Source: Desulfovibrio mangrovi (GTDB lineage: Bacteria > Desulfobacterota > Desulfovibrionia > Desulfovibrionales > Desulfovibrionaceae). From it: DNA of 64,000 nt. The notes under the pieces are model-generated. The model did not search any database, had not been told where the DNA came from, and saw only the letters and a list, made by a program, of their open reading frames with translations. The stretch spans positions 1,302,001 to 1,366,000 of the forward strand of contig NZ_CP104208.1 of the NCBI RefSeq assembly GCF_026230175.1, in the 5' to 3' direction. Each line of letters starts with the position of its first letter. Positions within the stretch are counted from its first letter, which is position 1. Positions 46,079 to 56,379 of the stretch are shown here, one piece after another. A program made the position numbers and the translations under genes.

Positions 46079-49000
46079 CTACTTGGAAACAGTACCGTTT
46101 CCGGCCAGCCTGCCCAGCATTTCCAGAGCCTTGAACGGTGTAGTGATGACGCGTTTGAAGAGGTTGAATACACCACCACCAATCTTTCCAATGGTTTGGG
46201 GCAATATCTCAGCGCCACGGATGGAAGTTTTAGGATCGTTTAACGGACCGTAGATACGCACGGGAAAAGTCGGTATCTCTGCGTAGGTTACGCTTACACG
46301 ATAATCCACAGACTTGCGGGCAAGATCCACATCCCCTGCCCCCTGCATGGATACGAGCAGCGAATCAAGCTTCAAATTATTGTTCCTGAGTACGCCCTGT
46401 TCCATGGAACCGGATGCAGATGCTTTGGAAAAACTGGAGCGCTGACGCGTTCCGTTGGTGCTCTTGCTCAGGCTGTAGTAGCCGTCAACGATGTCGAATC
46501 CCCAAAAACCATTAAGGCGTGCAGGAATATCATCATTGCTGGTCAGCATCCCCGTCACGTCCAGTGTTGCCGAAGTGGTTCCGCCGAGATAGTCGTCACC
46601 CGCAAGCCGCATAGCCGGATGTTCAAGGTCCACACCTTTGAGCCTCAGGGCAAAGTGGCTATTGAGGGCTTTTCTCTGAATAGTTGTGCCTGCTACGGGC
46701 TCCTCGGCAACACGCCCCGTAAACTCTCCCTCAAGCGTTCCTTTGTAAAACCCTGATGAGAAAGGAGCCAGCGTCACAACGCCATTACCGATCTTCGTAC
46801 GGGCAGCGACCGAAGAGAAATCCAGATTCTTGTATGTGAGCCTGCCCACGGCAATTTCACCGGCCAAATCCAAATCATTAATCCAGTCCAGCTTCCAAGG
46901 CGTTGCCGCTCTCTTTTTGCCGTTTTCAGAAGGAGGCAAATACCGATCAAGGTCAACCGAGTCTGCCTTGAAGCTATAACGGGCCACAAAAGGCTTGCCG
47001 TGCGTAAAGGCCACGCCGCCGGTTATCTTGCTGCTATCAAGTCCGATGGTCATATCCTGAAGAGATGTGTTGCCGGACTCCACATGAAAGCGGGAGCGCA
47101 CCGCGGCATACGAAAGCGCCCTGAGGTCTGCGGTGTTCCAAAGCGTTCCGTTGAAAGCAGCAATGGTCTTGCGCAAATCAATCTCATCGGTTGCCACAGA
47201 CCCGTCCCACACCGGAGATCCCAGAAGACTACCACCTGAAAGACTGCACGCTCCGGTCAAATAGGGCGTTTTCAGACGACCGTCGGCAAGCTTCAAGGTT
47301 TCCCTTTCGAGATCGAAGTCCAACGTACCAGTCAAAGAAATATCCTGCGAAACGGCCTGCCCAAATGTGGGCACCTTACCGCGCCACCGCAGCTCGGACA
47401 CAGCCCCATTCACCTTGACCGGCAAAGCACGTCGGGAATCAATAATCACCGGACCGTTCAACCGCACATCATAACGCTCCTGAGCCCGGGGAGGCACAAA
47501 GCCCAGTTGCAGGTTCCATGAGTAGGGTAAATATCGCTCCGCATTATCCGGATTGGGATGCTGGCTCTTGCCCGACAACCGAATGGAGCATGCTTCCAGC
47601 TCATGCTTGGGCTTGGTACCGTCTCGCTTGGCGACTGTCTGAATATACCCGTCGTTCAACGTCGCTTCGGCCTTGCCTTCAAGACCAGCCACCATTCCCC
47701 ATATGGTATGGGCACCGGACTTCACAGAGGCCTTACCGCTCAGTCTGCCGCCAAGAATGGGCTCTCCGGTAATAAGCCTGCTCACCTCACGGGTTCGAAC
47801 GTTGCTGACGCTGATATCCAGCCCCATGGTATCACGGATGCTCAGAAGCGAATCAACAGAACCGCCGTAGAAAGAGTCCACGGTATAGGACGTGTATGTC
47901 CCTGTTGCAGGCATGGGCCAGCAACGGAAGGAAAGTCCACCCATCTCGAAAGAGCGTGCAACGGCCTTGTCCGCCCTGACGCGGATGTCATAGCCCATGT
48001 CATCCTCAGGGTTATCATCCGGATCCATATCTGCGGAAAAAACAGCCTTTCCCGGACGTGCAGGCTTGGGAAACTTTGCCGGCGGCTTTTCCATGATCTC
48101 GGGAAACACCTTGTTCACATCAATGAAAGGCCCCGCGACATCAATAAAGATTTCAGGACGGCTAAAGTCTGCCACCGCCCCTTTGCCATGGAAGGGCATC
48201 CCCAGAATGCTCACGTCCAGCGAATCCACCTGCAGGCCTTTGCGGTCCATTCTGAGTGAAAGCGTACCTTCAAGGGAATCAAGGGCATGCTGAAGGCTGG
48301 TGGGCAGCAGTTCACCAAAGGCGAACCAGTACGGCAGACTCAACTTGCGGACAGAGGCCTTGCCGGAGAGCTGCCAACCGGGCGAGGTGCAGTTTGCCAA
48401 CCTCAGGTCGCCGTCGAGTTCCAGACCATCAATATTCACATCCTGCAGACTGAACTCCGCGTTCTGCACTGCGGGAGCATACTTGGCCCGCGTCGCCAGG
48501 GAGAGCGGCAACGACCGGCCCTCCACCGCAACACTGCCTCTGGCGGAAAGAAAGCTCTGCACAATATCCGGCTTCATGGTTCCGGCAACAAAATCCACAG
48601 CCCCGTTCGTCAGAAAGGCCAGATTGAGCGAAGCAACCGAACTCTCCAGCACCCCGTTTCCTTCCCAGATGCCTCTTCCGTTCACGTCGGCTTCCAATTC
48701 AAGACGGGAAACCCGCACGAAAGGCGCTGTGCCATTGCCGGACACAGCGGATTCATCAATCCACTCGAACAATCCGTTCTCAATGTTAACGCCAGTGACG
48801 GAAACAGCATTGAGCGCATACCCGGAATCAGGTTCGCTGACTCCGGCCTGCCCTTCCACCGGGGAGACTGTGGACAACATGGTTCGCCAAGGGACAGTCC
48901 CGTTCTGCGAAGTACGCAGGGTGACAACAGGATTGGCCAGAGTAATCTCGGCAAACTCAAGGGAACGGGAAAGAAGAGGTTTAAGGCGGAGCGCGGCGTA

Positions 49001-49267
49001 GAGCTTGTCTACCCTGATGACTTCAGTTCCCTGTTCCGGCTCTTTCAGAACCACATCATCAAGGGCCAGCGCCAGCCACGGATAGAAAGAGAGGGTGATA
49101 CCGCCTTCTACGCTGCATTCACCGCCCGTAAGAGAAGACACACGCGTTTCAATGCGTGCTCTGAGGGCCTCCGTATCCAGCAACCTCGAAAGCAAAAGAG
49201 CCGCTCCCCCTGCCCCAAGCAAAGAGAACAGCACGAGGATAATCAGAATTCTCGCGATACTGCGCAA
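46079..49267 (-). CDS. Large AsmA-family envelope protein
   Basis: The 1062-residue protein has an N-terminal membrane anchor (about 5-28), then the AsmA domain opening SFYPWLALALDDVVL and LYAALRLKPLLS (about 60-105). Long beta-rich repeats follow, and the C-terminus has the AsmA end with MQGAGDVDLARKSVDYRVSV and VRIYGPLNDPKTSI. AsmA-like proteins are thought to bridge the periplasm and carry lipids to the outer membrane. The start is TTG 49267 with AGGAG 8 bases upstream. It is 65 bp downstream of the GGDEF/EAL gene and has its own terminator. Confidence 0.92.
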   Translation of the reverse strand: MRSIARILIILVLFSLLGAGGAALLLSRLLDTEALRARIETRVSSLTGGECSVEGGITLSFYPWLALALDDVVLKEPEQGTEVIRVDKLYAALRLKPLLSRSLEFAEITLANPVVTLRTSQNGTVPWRTMLSTVSPVEGQAGVSEPDSGYALNAVSVTGVNIENGLFEWIDESAVSGNGTAPFVRVSRLELEADVNGRGIWEGNGVLESSVASLNLAFLTNGAVDFVAGTMKPDIVQSFLSARGSVAVEGRSLPLSLATRAKYAPAVQNAEFSLQDVNIDGLELDGDLRLANCTSPGWQLSGKASVRKLSLPYWFAFGELLPTSLQHALDSLEGTLSLRMDRKGLQVDSLDVSILGMPFHGKGAVADFSRPEIFIDVAGPFIDVNKVFPEIMEKPPAKFPKPARPGKAVFSADMDPDDNPEDDMGYDIRVRADKAVARSFEMGGLSFRCWPMPATGTYTSYTVDSFYGGSVDSLLSIRDTMGLDISVSNVRTREVSRLITGEPILGGRLSGKASVKSGAHTIWGMVAGLEGKAEATLNDGYIQTVAKRDGTKPKHELEACSIRLSGKSQHPNPDNAERYLPYSWNLQLGFVPPRAQERYDVRLNGPVIIDSRRALPVKVNGAVSELRWRGKVPTFGQAVSQDISLTGTLDFDLERETLKLADGRLKTPYLTGACSLSGGSLLGSPVWDGSVATDEIDLRKTIAAFNGTLWNTADLRALSYAAVRSRFHVESGNTSLQDMTIGLDSSKITGGVAFTHGKPFVARYSFKADSVDLDRYLPPSENGKKRAATPWKLDWINDLDLAGEIAVGRLTYKNLDFSSVAARTKIGNGVVTLAPFSSGFYKGTLEGEFTGRVAEEPVAGTTIQRKALNSHFALRLKGVDLEHPAMRLAGDDYLGGTTSATLDVTGMLTSNDDIPARLNGFWGFDIVDGYYSLSKSTNGTRQRSSFSKASASGSMEQGVLRNNNLKLDSLLVSMQGAGDVDLARKSVDYRVSVTYAEIPTFPVRIYGPLNDPKTSIRGAEILPQTIGKIGGGVFNLFKRVITTPFKALEMLGRLAGNGTVSK

Positions 49268-49332
49268 CAGCCCGCTCCTGACATCTGTCTTGTATTGACC
49301 GGCTCAAGACTCAGAAAAGTCCAGCCACATCA

Positions 49333-52300
49333 CTATAGACCGGAAACGTCCTTGAAGTCACCTGATTCGGTTGAGACTCTGAGGTATGCCAGAGGCTCTT
49401 TCATTGCAAGCAGAGAGTCGACGTCTGTACAGGAAAGACTGGAGGAATACAAAAACCCTTGCAGGTAGCGGCATTCCATATCTTCCAGCAACTGTTCCTG
49501 ATGCAGACTTTCCACCCCTTCGGCAATGACGTCCAAACCAAGACTGTGCCCGAGAGACAGAATGCTGCGCACGATGGAACGCCCTTCTTTGTCGTCCTGC
49601 AACTGGGCAATGAACGATCTGTCAATCTTGATGGTGTCTACAGGCAGCCGCTGCAGATAACTGAGAGAAGAATAGCCGGTACCGAAATCATCTATACACA
49701 TGCGCACACCAAACGAACGCAGACGTGCGATAGTCTCTGCAACAAAACTCACCTGCTCCATCAATACGCTTTCCGTAATCTCAAAGCGCAGATGCTCCGG
49801 ATTCGCATTCCACTCGCGAATGAGGTATTCCACGTGTCCTGCAAAATCGGGTTGCATAAACTGCCTGCCGGAAATGTTGACGCACACATAGAGACCGCCG
49901 TGCAATGCAATGCCTTCCGGCGTATTCCATTTCTTGAGGTCGCTAACCGCCTGCTCGAACACGAAGTCACCGATTTCCCCGATCAGGCCGGAATCTTCAG
50001 CCAAAGGAATAAACTCGGCAGGAGATATGAAACCAAGAGTCTCATGCTGCCACCGGACAAGTGCCTCGAATCCGCAGATTCTGCCCTCCGAAATGTCGAT
50101 GATGGGCTGATATTGCAGATAGAGTTCCTTGCGCTCAACCGCTTTGCGCAATTCGGTTTCCAGCGCCATAATCCGCAGAACAGCTTCATGCATACGCTGA
50201 TTGAAGACCTTGAACCGCGCCTTTCCCATTTCCTTGGCGCGATACATGGCCGTGTCCGCATCCCTCAACACTTCTTGCGGGTTCGCATACCGTGCTGTCT
50301 TGAGCACAATACCCACGCTGGCGGACGTGAACACCTCGTGCCCATCCAGATCGACCGGGGTTCCCAGCGTTTCGAGAATACGACGAGCGATACGCACGGC
50401 CTCTCTGGGAGCAGTTATCTCTTCCAGCAAAATGGCAAACTCATCACCGCCGAAACGGGCCACCGTATCCACCTCGCGCACACAACTCCGCAACTGGGTA
50501 GAGACATGACACAAAAGTTTGTCGCCGGTCGCATGGCCAAGGCTGTCATTGATCATCTTGAAGCGGTCCAGATCCAGATAAAGCACGGCAAAGGCATAAT
50601 CCAACCTGCGCTGTACGCGGGAAAGGGCCATGGCAAGGTGGTCCTGGAACAACAGTCGGTTGGGAAGACCGGTCAGCGGATCATGGTAGGCCTGATGTTC
50701 AAGGCGCTCCAACGCCTCCTTACGGACCGTCATGTCTTCAATGAAACCTTCGTAATAAAGCAGCCTTCCGTCGCGGTCATGAACGGTTCTGGCGCTTGTC
50801 GTCACCCAGATGACCCCGCCGCAACGCCGTTTGGCCTTGAACTCGAAGTCGCTTATGCTTCCTTCAGAGCCGATACGCTCAACAAAGGCTCTGCGGTCTT
50901 CCGGACGGGCATAGATGTCCTTTCCGACGTCAGCTACCTCGGTCATAATCTCCTGCGGAGAGGCATAACCGAATATACGGGCCAATGCCGGATTTGCATT
51001 GATCAAACGTCCTTCCGGCGAGGTCTGGAAAATACCTTCTATTGAATTTTCGAAAATGGAACGATAGCGTTCCTCTGTGCGCCTGAGCGCCTGCTCCACA
51101 ACCTTACGCTCGGCGTTTTCCAGCATAAGCTGGGAGTTCATACGGGAAAGTTCTCGTGTCCGTTCCGCCACCTTCTGCTCAAGGATATCGTGAGACTTGC
51201 GCAGACTCTCCTGGATACGCCTCCGTTCAGTGACATCCCGCATCAGACACAGCAGGGAACGAACGCCGTCGCGCTCGAAACAGACAAGAGAGATTTCAGC
51301 CGGGAACTCACCACCGTCCACACGACAGCAGACAGTCTCCAGTTCATGCGCCCTTGCCTCAGTTATACAGTGGCCGTCGGTAAGAACCCGGCGCAATGCC
51401 CCCACCAATTCAGCGTTGGCGTGCGGGTTCCGCTCCTGAATAAAGGCCTGCTCCACGGATAATCCTTCAAGCGCAGAGCACCCGAACATGCGTTCCAGCG
51501 CGGCGTTGGAGTTGGCCACCCTGCCATCAGCGTCCACCACCAGCAGGCCTTCTGTTATATTCCCGATGATCGCGGAAATATAAGCGACCGTCTCACTCAA
51601 CTCCTGAGTCTTTTCTTCAACCGCCATTTCCAGATTACCCACCAACGCAGCAAGATCGCGGGACATGGATTGCATGGTCTGGGCCAGCGCTCCCACCTCA
51701 TCCTTGGTCCTGATGTCGATTGAACCGGAGAAATCATGCGCAGCCACTCGGTTGGCGTATTCGGTGAGACTCATCAGGGGCATGGATATGGATCGGATGA
51801 ACAGGAACGCCACAATGGCGCTGACCACAAAAATCACCATGGTTAGCGCCTGTTGCTGCAACGCGGCCTGCCAGATGTACCTCACGATTATGGACCGGTC
51901 CATGCCGATATAGACATAGCCGCCTGCACCGGCGAGAATGGGCATACCCACATGAATGACATCGCCCCGCGGAAGCGTGATATGCTGAACAAGCTTGTCG
52001 TCAGCCAGTTCCCCCGGCTTGCGGTCGTGCTTGATGACAGCAAGAACCGGGTCCGGGATGACAGGGATGAAGGTATGCGCCAAAACCTCCCCGTCCGCAT
52101 CCGTCACCAGCACATAGGACACCCCTTCCAGATCAAGATACTGATCGATCTTTGACTGTATGTGGGCGGCATCGCTTTTCGCGACAATCTCGATATCGGA
52201 GTGGGCAACGCTACGGGCTATGGCAACGGCCTTGCTCTCATACTCCTGTGAAATACGGTTATAGAGAAGCCAACCGGAGTACAAAGCGCTTACATTGGCT

Positions 52301-52362
52301 ACGACACCAAAAAGGATAATGAAAAAGACAAGGGTCTTACGGAAAAGCCTGGACCGAATCAT
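49333..52362 (-). CDS. Membrane GGDEF-EAL receptor with PAS/HAMP domains
   Basis: The roughly 1009-residue protein has two membrane helices (about 10-32 and 172-190) around a periplasmic sensor, HAMP (about 193-245), two PAS domains (about 260-380 and 425-550), a GGDEF domain with RFGGDEF (about 636-642) and an EAL domain starting with FEALVRW (about 765-771). Later EAL residues are NISGRQF, ITESVLM, IDDFGTGYSSLSYL, KIDRSFI and EGVES, so both domains look intact for making and breaking cyclic di-GMP. The ATG at 52362 overlaps the stop of the upstream binding-protein gene (ATGA), so the two are coupled. Confidence 0.92.
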   Translation of the reverse strand: MIRSRLFRKTLVFFIILFGVVANVSALYSGWLLYNRISQEYESKAVAIARSVAHSDIEIVAKSDAAHIQSKIDQYLDLEGVSYVLVTDADGEVLAHTFIPVIPDPVLAVIKHDRKPGELADDKLVQHITLPRGDVIHVGMPILAGAGGYVYIGMDRSIIVRYIWQAALQQQALTMVIFVVSAIVAFLFIRSISMPLMSLTEYANRVAAHDFSGSIDIRTKDEVGALAQTMQSMSRDLAALVGNLEMAVEEKTQELSETVAYISAIIGNITEGLLVVDADGRVANSNAALERMFGCSALEGLSVEQAFIQERNPHANAELVGALRRVLTDGHCITEARAHELETVCCRVDGGEFPAEISLVCFERDGVRSLLCLMRDVTERRRIQESLRKSHDILEQKVAERTRELSRMNSQLMLENAERKVVEQALRRTEERYRSIFENSIEGIFQTSPEGRLINANPALARIFGYASPQEIMTEVADVGKDIYARPEDRRAFVERIGSEGSISDFEFKAKRRCGGVIWVTTSARTVHDRDGRLLYYEGFIEDMTVRKEALERLEHQAYHDPLTGLPNRLLFQDHLAMALSRVQRRLDYAFAVLYLDLDRFKMINDSLGHATGDKLLCHVSTQLRSCVREVDTVARFGGDEFAILLEEITAPREAVRIARRILETLGTPVDLDGHEVFTSASVGIVLKTARYANPQEVLRDADTAMYRAKEMGKARFKVFNQRMHEAVLRIMALETELRKAVERKELYLQYQPIIDISEGRICGFEALVRWQHETLGFISPAEFIPLAEDSGLIGEIGDFVFEQAVSDLKKWNTPEGIALHGGLYVCVNISGRQFMQPDFAGHVEYLIREWNANPEHLRFEITESVLMEQVSFVAETIARLRSFGVRMCIDDFGTGYSSLSYLQRLPVDTIKIDRSFIAQLQDDKEGRSIVRSILSLGHSLGLDVIAEGVESLHQEQLLEDMECRYLQGFLYSSSLSCTDVDSLLAMKEPLAYLRVSTESGDFKDVSGL

Positions 52363-53606
52363 AACCGCCACCGTTCCCAGTTGCGAACGGGCATGTGCAT
52401 GTCACCCGTCAGCATCATGAAATAGACGCGGTCCAGCCCCTGATGGCGGTCAGGGGAAAAACTCACGGGCACATCAAGCCCCAGATTCAGACTGTCCATG
52501 CCCTCCATGACGGCGGGAATGTCTGCCCGCTTCGGCTGTGGCCCCATCCGCCGGAGCATCTCAACCACCAGACGGGCATTCAGGTACCCCTCAAAACTCA
52601 CGGCGCTGTATTGGCGGGGAATATACTGCTCAGGATTCAATTCTTCAGGTGGAAGCTGTGCATAGGCATCCATCACGCTGCGGTATTCCCGTACAGCCGA
52701 AAGCGTTGTGTCCTCGTAACACGGAACAACCTGCATATTGATGATGTTTTCGGCTAAACGCCCCCCTGCCCCGGGGAACATCTCATGCAACCTGCGGATC
52801 AGGTTATCCCCATCCGCAAACGAAACGCTTGCAATGAGAGCATTGTCATGCAACGTCCGAAGGTCACGGACAAAACCGGCACTTGATGCATAGGTGCTGA
52901 TGGCAACAACCGCATCCACCCCTGCTTCATGTATGATGCGAGCCTGCTCTGCATATGAATAGTCGGCTCCGCTTCCTCGCGGATAGGAAACGTCCACAAC
53001 CGGCTTGAGATCATATTTGGCCAAGGCCCGTCGCACGCCATCCCAGCCGCCGCGACCATAGGCATCGGCCTGATAGAAGACGGCTATGCGCTTTCTGCCC
53101 AGCGAGACGAGCCGGTCCACAATGGCTTCCGTTTCCTGCATGTACGAAGTGCGAAGATTGAACACATACTGACTGTAAGGTTCACGACGATGAGGCTCGG
53201 CGCCAGTGAAGGGAAAAAGGAGGAAGGCATGCTGCTGACGATATTTGATCAGCAAAGGCAGTATGCGGGTAACAGTGGGCGTTCCCACATAGGAAAACAG
53301 GGCAAAAACCTTGTCCTGTTCTATGAAACGAATGGTATTGGCAATGGCGGGCGTGGGGTTGTAGCCATCGTCAAGCGGCAATAGTTCGAGTTTCTGTCCG
53401 TAGACGCCGCCGTTCGCATTTATATAGTCGAAATATGCGGCCGCTCCACGATACAATTCGATCCCCAGCCCTTTGGAGGGACCGGAAAACGCGGCAGACA
53501 TGCCGAATTTAAGAGTGTCCTCCGCTGCCCAGATTCTGCCGCCATCCACACCACCCAAGACCAGCAGAATTGCAAAGATCACACTCGTCAGTCTCAAGAC
53601 GTTCAA
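52359..53606 (-). CDS. Periplasmic ligand-binding protein (LivK/type-I fold), partner of the GGDEF-EAL receptor
   Basis: The 415-residue protein has a signal peptide (to about residue 27, WAAED) and the type-I periplasmic-binding fold opening LKFGMSAAFSGPSKGLG, then YINANGGVYGQKLELLPLDD and the FALFSYVGTPT core. There are no ABC permease genes nearby. Instead its stop overlaps the receptor gene start by the ATGA arrangement, so it likely presents a ligand to the periplasmic part of the receptor. The ligand (amino-acid- or amide-like in the family) is unknown. Confidence 0.88.
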   Translation of the reverse strand: MNVLRLTSVIFAILLVLGGVDGGRIWAAEDTLKFGMSAAFSGPSKGLGIELYRGAAAYFDYINANGGVYGQKLELLPLDDGYNPTPAIANTIRFIEQDKVFALFSYVGTPTVTRILPLLIKYRQQHAFLLFPFTGAEPHRREPYSQYVFNLRTSYMQETEAIVDRLVSLGRKRIAVFYQADAYGRGGWDGVRRALAKYDLKPVVDVSYPRGSGADYSYAEQARIIHEAGVDAVVAISTYASSAGFVRDLRTLHDNALIASVSFADGDNLIRRLHEMFPGAGGRLAENIINMQVVPCYEDTTLSAVREYRSVMDAYAQLPPEELNPEQYIPRQYSAVSFEGYLNARLVVEMLRRMGPQPKRADIPAVMEGMDSLNLGLDVPVSFSPDRHQGLDRVYFMMLTGDMHMPVRNWERWRL

Positions 53607-53740
53607 GTAGCATCCCCCGTCTTAGACACTTTACCCGCACCAATTGAAAGTCTATCCTGTCAGTAAGCACTCTATTATTTCACAGAACATATAGAAAAAA
53701 TTAACTCATTGGCAACAATAATATTTCTAAGGAGTCACAA

Positions 53741-54709
53741 ATGCGCATAGTTGTGCTGGACGGTCATACCCTGAATCCCGGAGACAATCCGTGGACTGCT
53801 GTCGAACCTCTGGGGACACTTGAAGTCCATCCCCGCACAAGCCACTCCGAACTGGCAGGCAGGGCCAACGGAGCGCAGGTTCTGCTGACCAACAAAACCC
53901 GCCTTACGGAAGATGTTATCAACGCCCTGCCTGATCTGAAATTCATCTCCGTTCTCGCAACCGGCTATGACGTGGTGGACATCCGCGCGGCCGCTGCCCG
54001 GGGCATCCCCGTTTCGAATGTCCCGGGATACGGCACGAATGCCGTGGCTCAGCACGTATTCGCCATGTTGCTGGAACTGTGCCGCCGCGTTTCGGATCAT
54101 TCCGAAAGCGTACGCAAAGGACAATGGACCACAAACGCAGACTGGTGCTACTGGAACTCAACCCAGATCGAACTGACGGGCAAAACCCTCGGCCTTGTCG
54201 GGTTCGGCAACATCAGCCGCCGCGTTGCCGAAATTGCACTTGCCTTCGGCATGCGGGTGCAGGCGTATGTTCCCCGCCCCAAGCCGCACCCCGGTCTGGA
54301 CAACTTTTCCTTCTGCGATCTGGAAACCCTGTTCGGCAGTTCGGACGTCATCAGCCTGCACTGCCCTCTCACGCCGGAGAACAAGGGCTTCGTCAACAAG
54401 GACCGCATTGCAGGCATGCGCCCGGGCAGCATTCTCATCAACACGGCACGCGGCCCGCTCGTAGACGAACAGGCGGCGGCCGAAGCCCTGAAAGCCGGAA
54501 CGCTTGGCGGGCTGTGCACCGATGTAACCAGCGTGGAGCCCGTTCCTGCCGACAATCCTCTGCTCTCCGCCCCCAACTGCCTGATCACCCCTCATCTGGC
54601 ATGGGGCACGCTCACGGCGCGGCAAACACTCATGCGTGTCACGGCGGAAAACATTCAAGCGTTCCTTTCCGGCGTCCCGCAGAACGTGGTGAACGCACAC
54701 CTGCTCTAG
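53741..54709 (+). CDS. D-2-hydroxyacid dehydrogenase (glycerate/hydroxypyruvate-type)
   Basis: The 322-residue enzyme has the NAD(H) motif GLVGFGNISRRVAEIA, the substrate-binding loop SVLATGYDVVDIRAA, the catalytic RGPLVDE, and the ending TPHLAWGTLTAR that supplies the catalytic His. Related proteins reduce hydroxypyruvate or glyoxylate. The ATG at 53741 has AAGGAG seven bases upstream. It is monocistronic and divergent from the binding-protein gene. The substrate is uncertain. Confidence 0.92.
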   Translation: MRIVVLDGHTLNPGDNPWTAVEPLGTLEVHPRTSHSELAGRANGAQVLLTNKTRLTEDVINALPDLKFISVLATGYDVVDIRAAAARGIPVSNVPGYGTNAVAQHVFAMLLELCRRVSDHSESVRKGQWTTNADWCYWNSTQIELTGKTLGLVGFGNISRRVAEIALAFGMRVQAYVPRPKPHPGLDNFSFCDLETLFGSSDVISLHCPLTPENKGFVNKDRIAGMRPGSILINTARGPLVDEQAAAEALKAGTLGGLCTDVTSVEPVPADNPLLSAPNCLITPHLAWGTLTARQTLMRVTAENIQAFLSGVPQNVVNAHLL

Positions 54710-54730
54710 CCGCCCCGGACAAAAAACAAT

Positions 54731-54766
54731 CAGGCCGGACTCCCTTGCGGGAGTCCGGCCTTTTCT
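54731..54766. terminator. Bidirectional terminator between dehydrogenase and thiC
   Basis: GGCCGGACTCCC and GGGAGTCCGGCC form a perfect 12-bp stem around TTGC. TTTTCT follows on the plus strand and a T-run (TGATTGTTTTTT) follows on the minus strand. Confidence 0.93.
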
Positions 54767-54822
54767 ACCATACGGCAACTGACATGGTCAGCGCCGCGGC
54801 AACATGCGATGATGCAGTATCG

Positions 54823-56112
54823 CTAGTCGCCGCAGGAGGGATTCTCTTCAACCATCTTGTACGCGCAGAACTTGCCGCACATGGCGCATTCGCGCTTGTC
54901 CTTGTGCTCTTCGCGACGCTTTTCAACCGTCTGGGGGTCCAGCGCCAGAGTAGACATTGCTTCCCAATCCAGCGCCTTACGCGCACGGGACATGGCAAGC
55001 TCACGCTCTACCGCATGGGGACGCCCGAGGGCCGCCTCTCCGGCCTGAGCCGCAATCCTGGAAGCCATAACGCCAGCATGCACATCTTCAATGGAGGGCA
55101 GGGTCAGATGCTCTGCGGGAGTCAGGTAGCACAGGAAGTCCACACCGGCGCGCACGCCGATGGCGCCACCGATGGCACCGGCAATGTGATCGTAACCGGG
55201 GCTGCAGTCGATGGTCAGCGGGCCAAGCACGTACAGCGGCGCACCGTTGGTCAGCTTCTTGATGCCCCTGATCTGGGCCTCAACCTCGTCCATGCGGACG
55301 TGGCCGGGACCTTCGATCATGCACTGCACGCCTGCGGCAAGACCGCGTTTGGCAAGCTGACCGAGCACCATGACTTCTTCCCACTGGGCAGCGTCACCGG
55401 CATCGGTGCCTGCGCCCGGGCGCAGACCATCGCCAAGGGAAAGGGTCACGTTGTACTTGCGGGCGATCTCAAGAATGCGGTCATATCCGGTAAGAAGCGG
55501 ATTTTCCTTATCATTCTGGATCATCCATCGAGCGAGGATGGAACCACCGCGGGAAACGATACCCATGATGCGATCGCCGCTGGTGGCAAACTCAGCGCCA
55601 CGACGGGTAAGGCCGCAGTGAACGGTCATGTAGTCCACACCCTGCTGTGCCTGGCTCTCGATTTCCGCAAAGATTTCCTCAGGATCGATCTCCGCAGGAT
55701 CCTTGCCGGCATCAATGTACTTCTGAGCAACAGCGTACATGGGAACAGTGCCGAGCGGCAGGATGCACTTGTCGAGCATCTCCACACGAATGGCGTTCAG
55801 ATCGCCGCCGATGGAAAGATCCATGACGGTATCAGTGCCGGCGTTGATGGCAGTTTGCAGCTTGACCATCTCGCAGCGAACGTCATTCTTGAGCGGAGAG
55901 GTGCCGATGTTGGCATTAACCTTCACGCTTGCGGGCTGTCCCACCAGAGTGGGCACCACATTCTTGTGGTTGGGGTTGGCGAGCAGCACCATGGTGCCGT
56001 TCTCAATCCCCTTGATGATGTCTTCAGGAGCCAGACGCTCCCGGGCCGCCAGCGCGTCCATATGCTTATCCAGCATGGAGGCAAGGGCGGTGTTCAGGTT
56101 CAGAATGGACAT
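54823..56112 (-). CDS. thiC: Phosphomethylpyrimidine synthase ThiC
   Basis: ThiC makes HMP-phosphate for thiamin from AIR, in a radical SAM reaction. The 429-residue product has the typical ThiC core (AGTDAGDAAQWEEV, MIEGPGHVRMDE, LGPLTIDCSPGYDHI) and the C-terminal cluster motif CAMCGKFC (CxxCxxxxC). The ATG at 56112 follows a purine-rich site (AAAGGAAAAGGGG). The upstream frame extension has no conserved sequence. No TPP riboswitch was found in the 5' leader. Confidence 0.97.
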   Translation of the reverse strand: MSILNLNTALASMLDKHMDALAARERLAPEDIIKGIENGTMVLLANPNHKNVVPTLVGQPASVKVNANIGTSPLKNDVRCEMVKLQTAINAGTDTVMDLSIGGDLNAIRVEMLDKCILPLGTVPMYAVAQKYIDAGKDPAEIDPEEIFAEIESQAQQGVDYMTVHCGLTRRGAEFATSGDRIMGIVSRGGSILARWMIQNDKENPLLTGYDRILEIARKYNVTLSLGDGLRPGAGTDAGDAAQWEEVMVLGQLAKRGLAAGVQCMIEGPGHVRMDEVEAQIRGIKKLTNGAPLYVLGPLTIDCSPGYDHIAGAIGGAIGVRAGVDFLCYLTPAEHLTLPSIEDVHAGVMASRIAAQAGEAALGRPHAVERELAMSRARKALDWEAMSTLALDPQTVEKRREEHKDKRECAMCGKFCAYKMVEENPSCGD

Positions 56113-56176
56113 ATGGTCCCCTTTTCCTTTCGGAAACTGACGCAGGGACGGGCCTTGGAACGACAACAACGACGGG

Positions 56177-56205
56177 ATTAGATACCAAGCGAAGCCAATT
56201 TGCAA
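56177..56205 (-). promoter_or_regulatory. Candidate thiC promoter
   Basis: On the minus strand TTGCAA is spaced 17 bp from TCTAAT, about 65 bp upstream of the thiC start. The short leader leaves little room for a riboswitch. Confidence 0.5.
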
Positions 56206-56379
56206 GCGATTCCCGACACCGCCACACCACCGCGCCACCTGAACAAAGCAGCCTGCCGGAGACCGTCGCGTAATTATTGAACAAACGCACAAACTTTGCC
56301 ATACTGACTCCAGCCATCCGTGAACGGGCACCAATTAACCCATTCACGAATCGACACACTGTCCATCCAAAGGGTCTGC

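Noticed and set aside
45743-46253. Open frames in the kinase-AsmA gap
   Set aside because: Cys/Phe-rich or basic sequence without ribosome sites; they cross the AsmA terminator hairpin.
56113-56376. TPP riboswitch upstream of thiC
   Set aside because: No CTGAGA or ACCTGATC-type THI-box sequence on the coding strand and the leader from the likely promoter is short.
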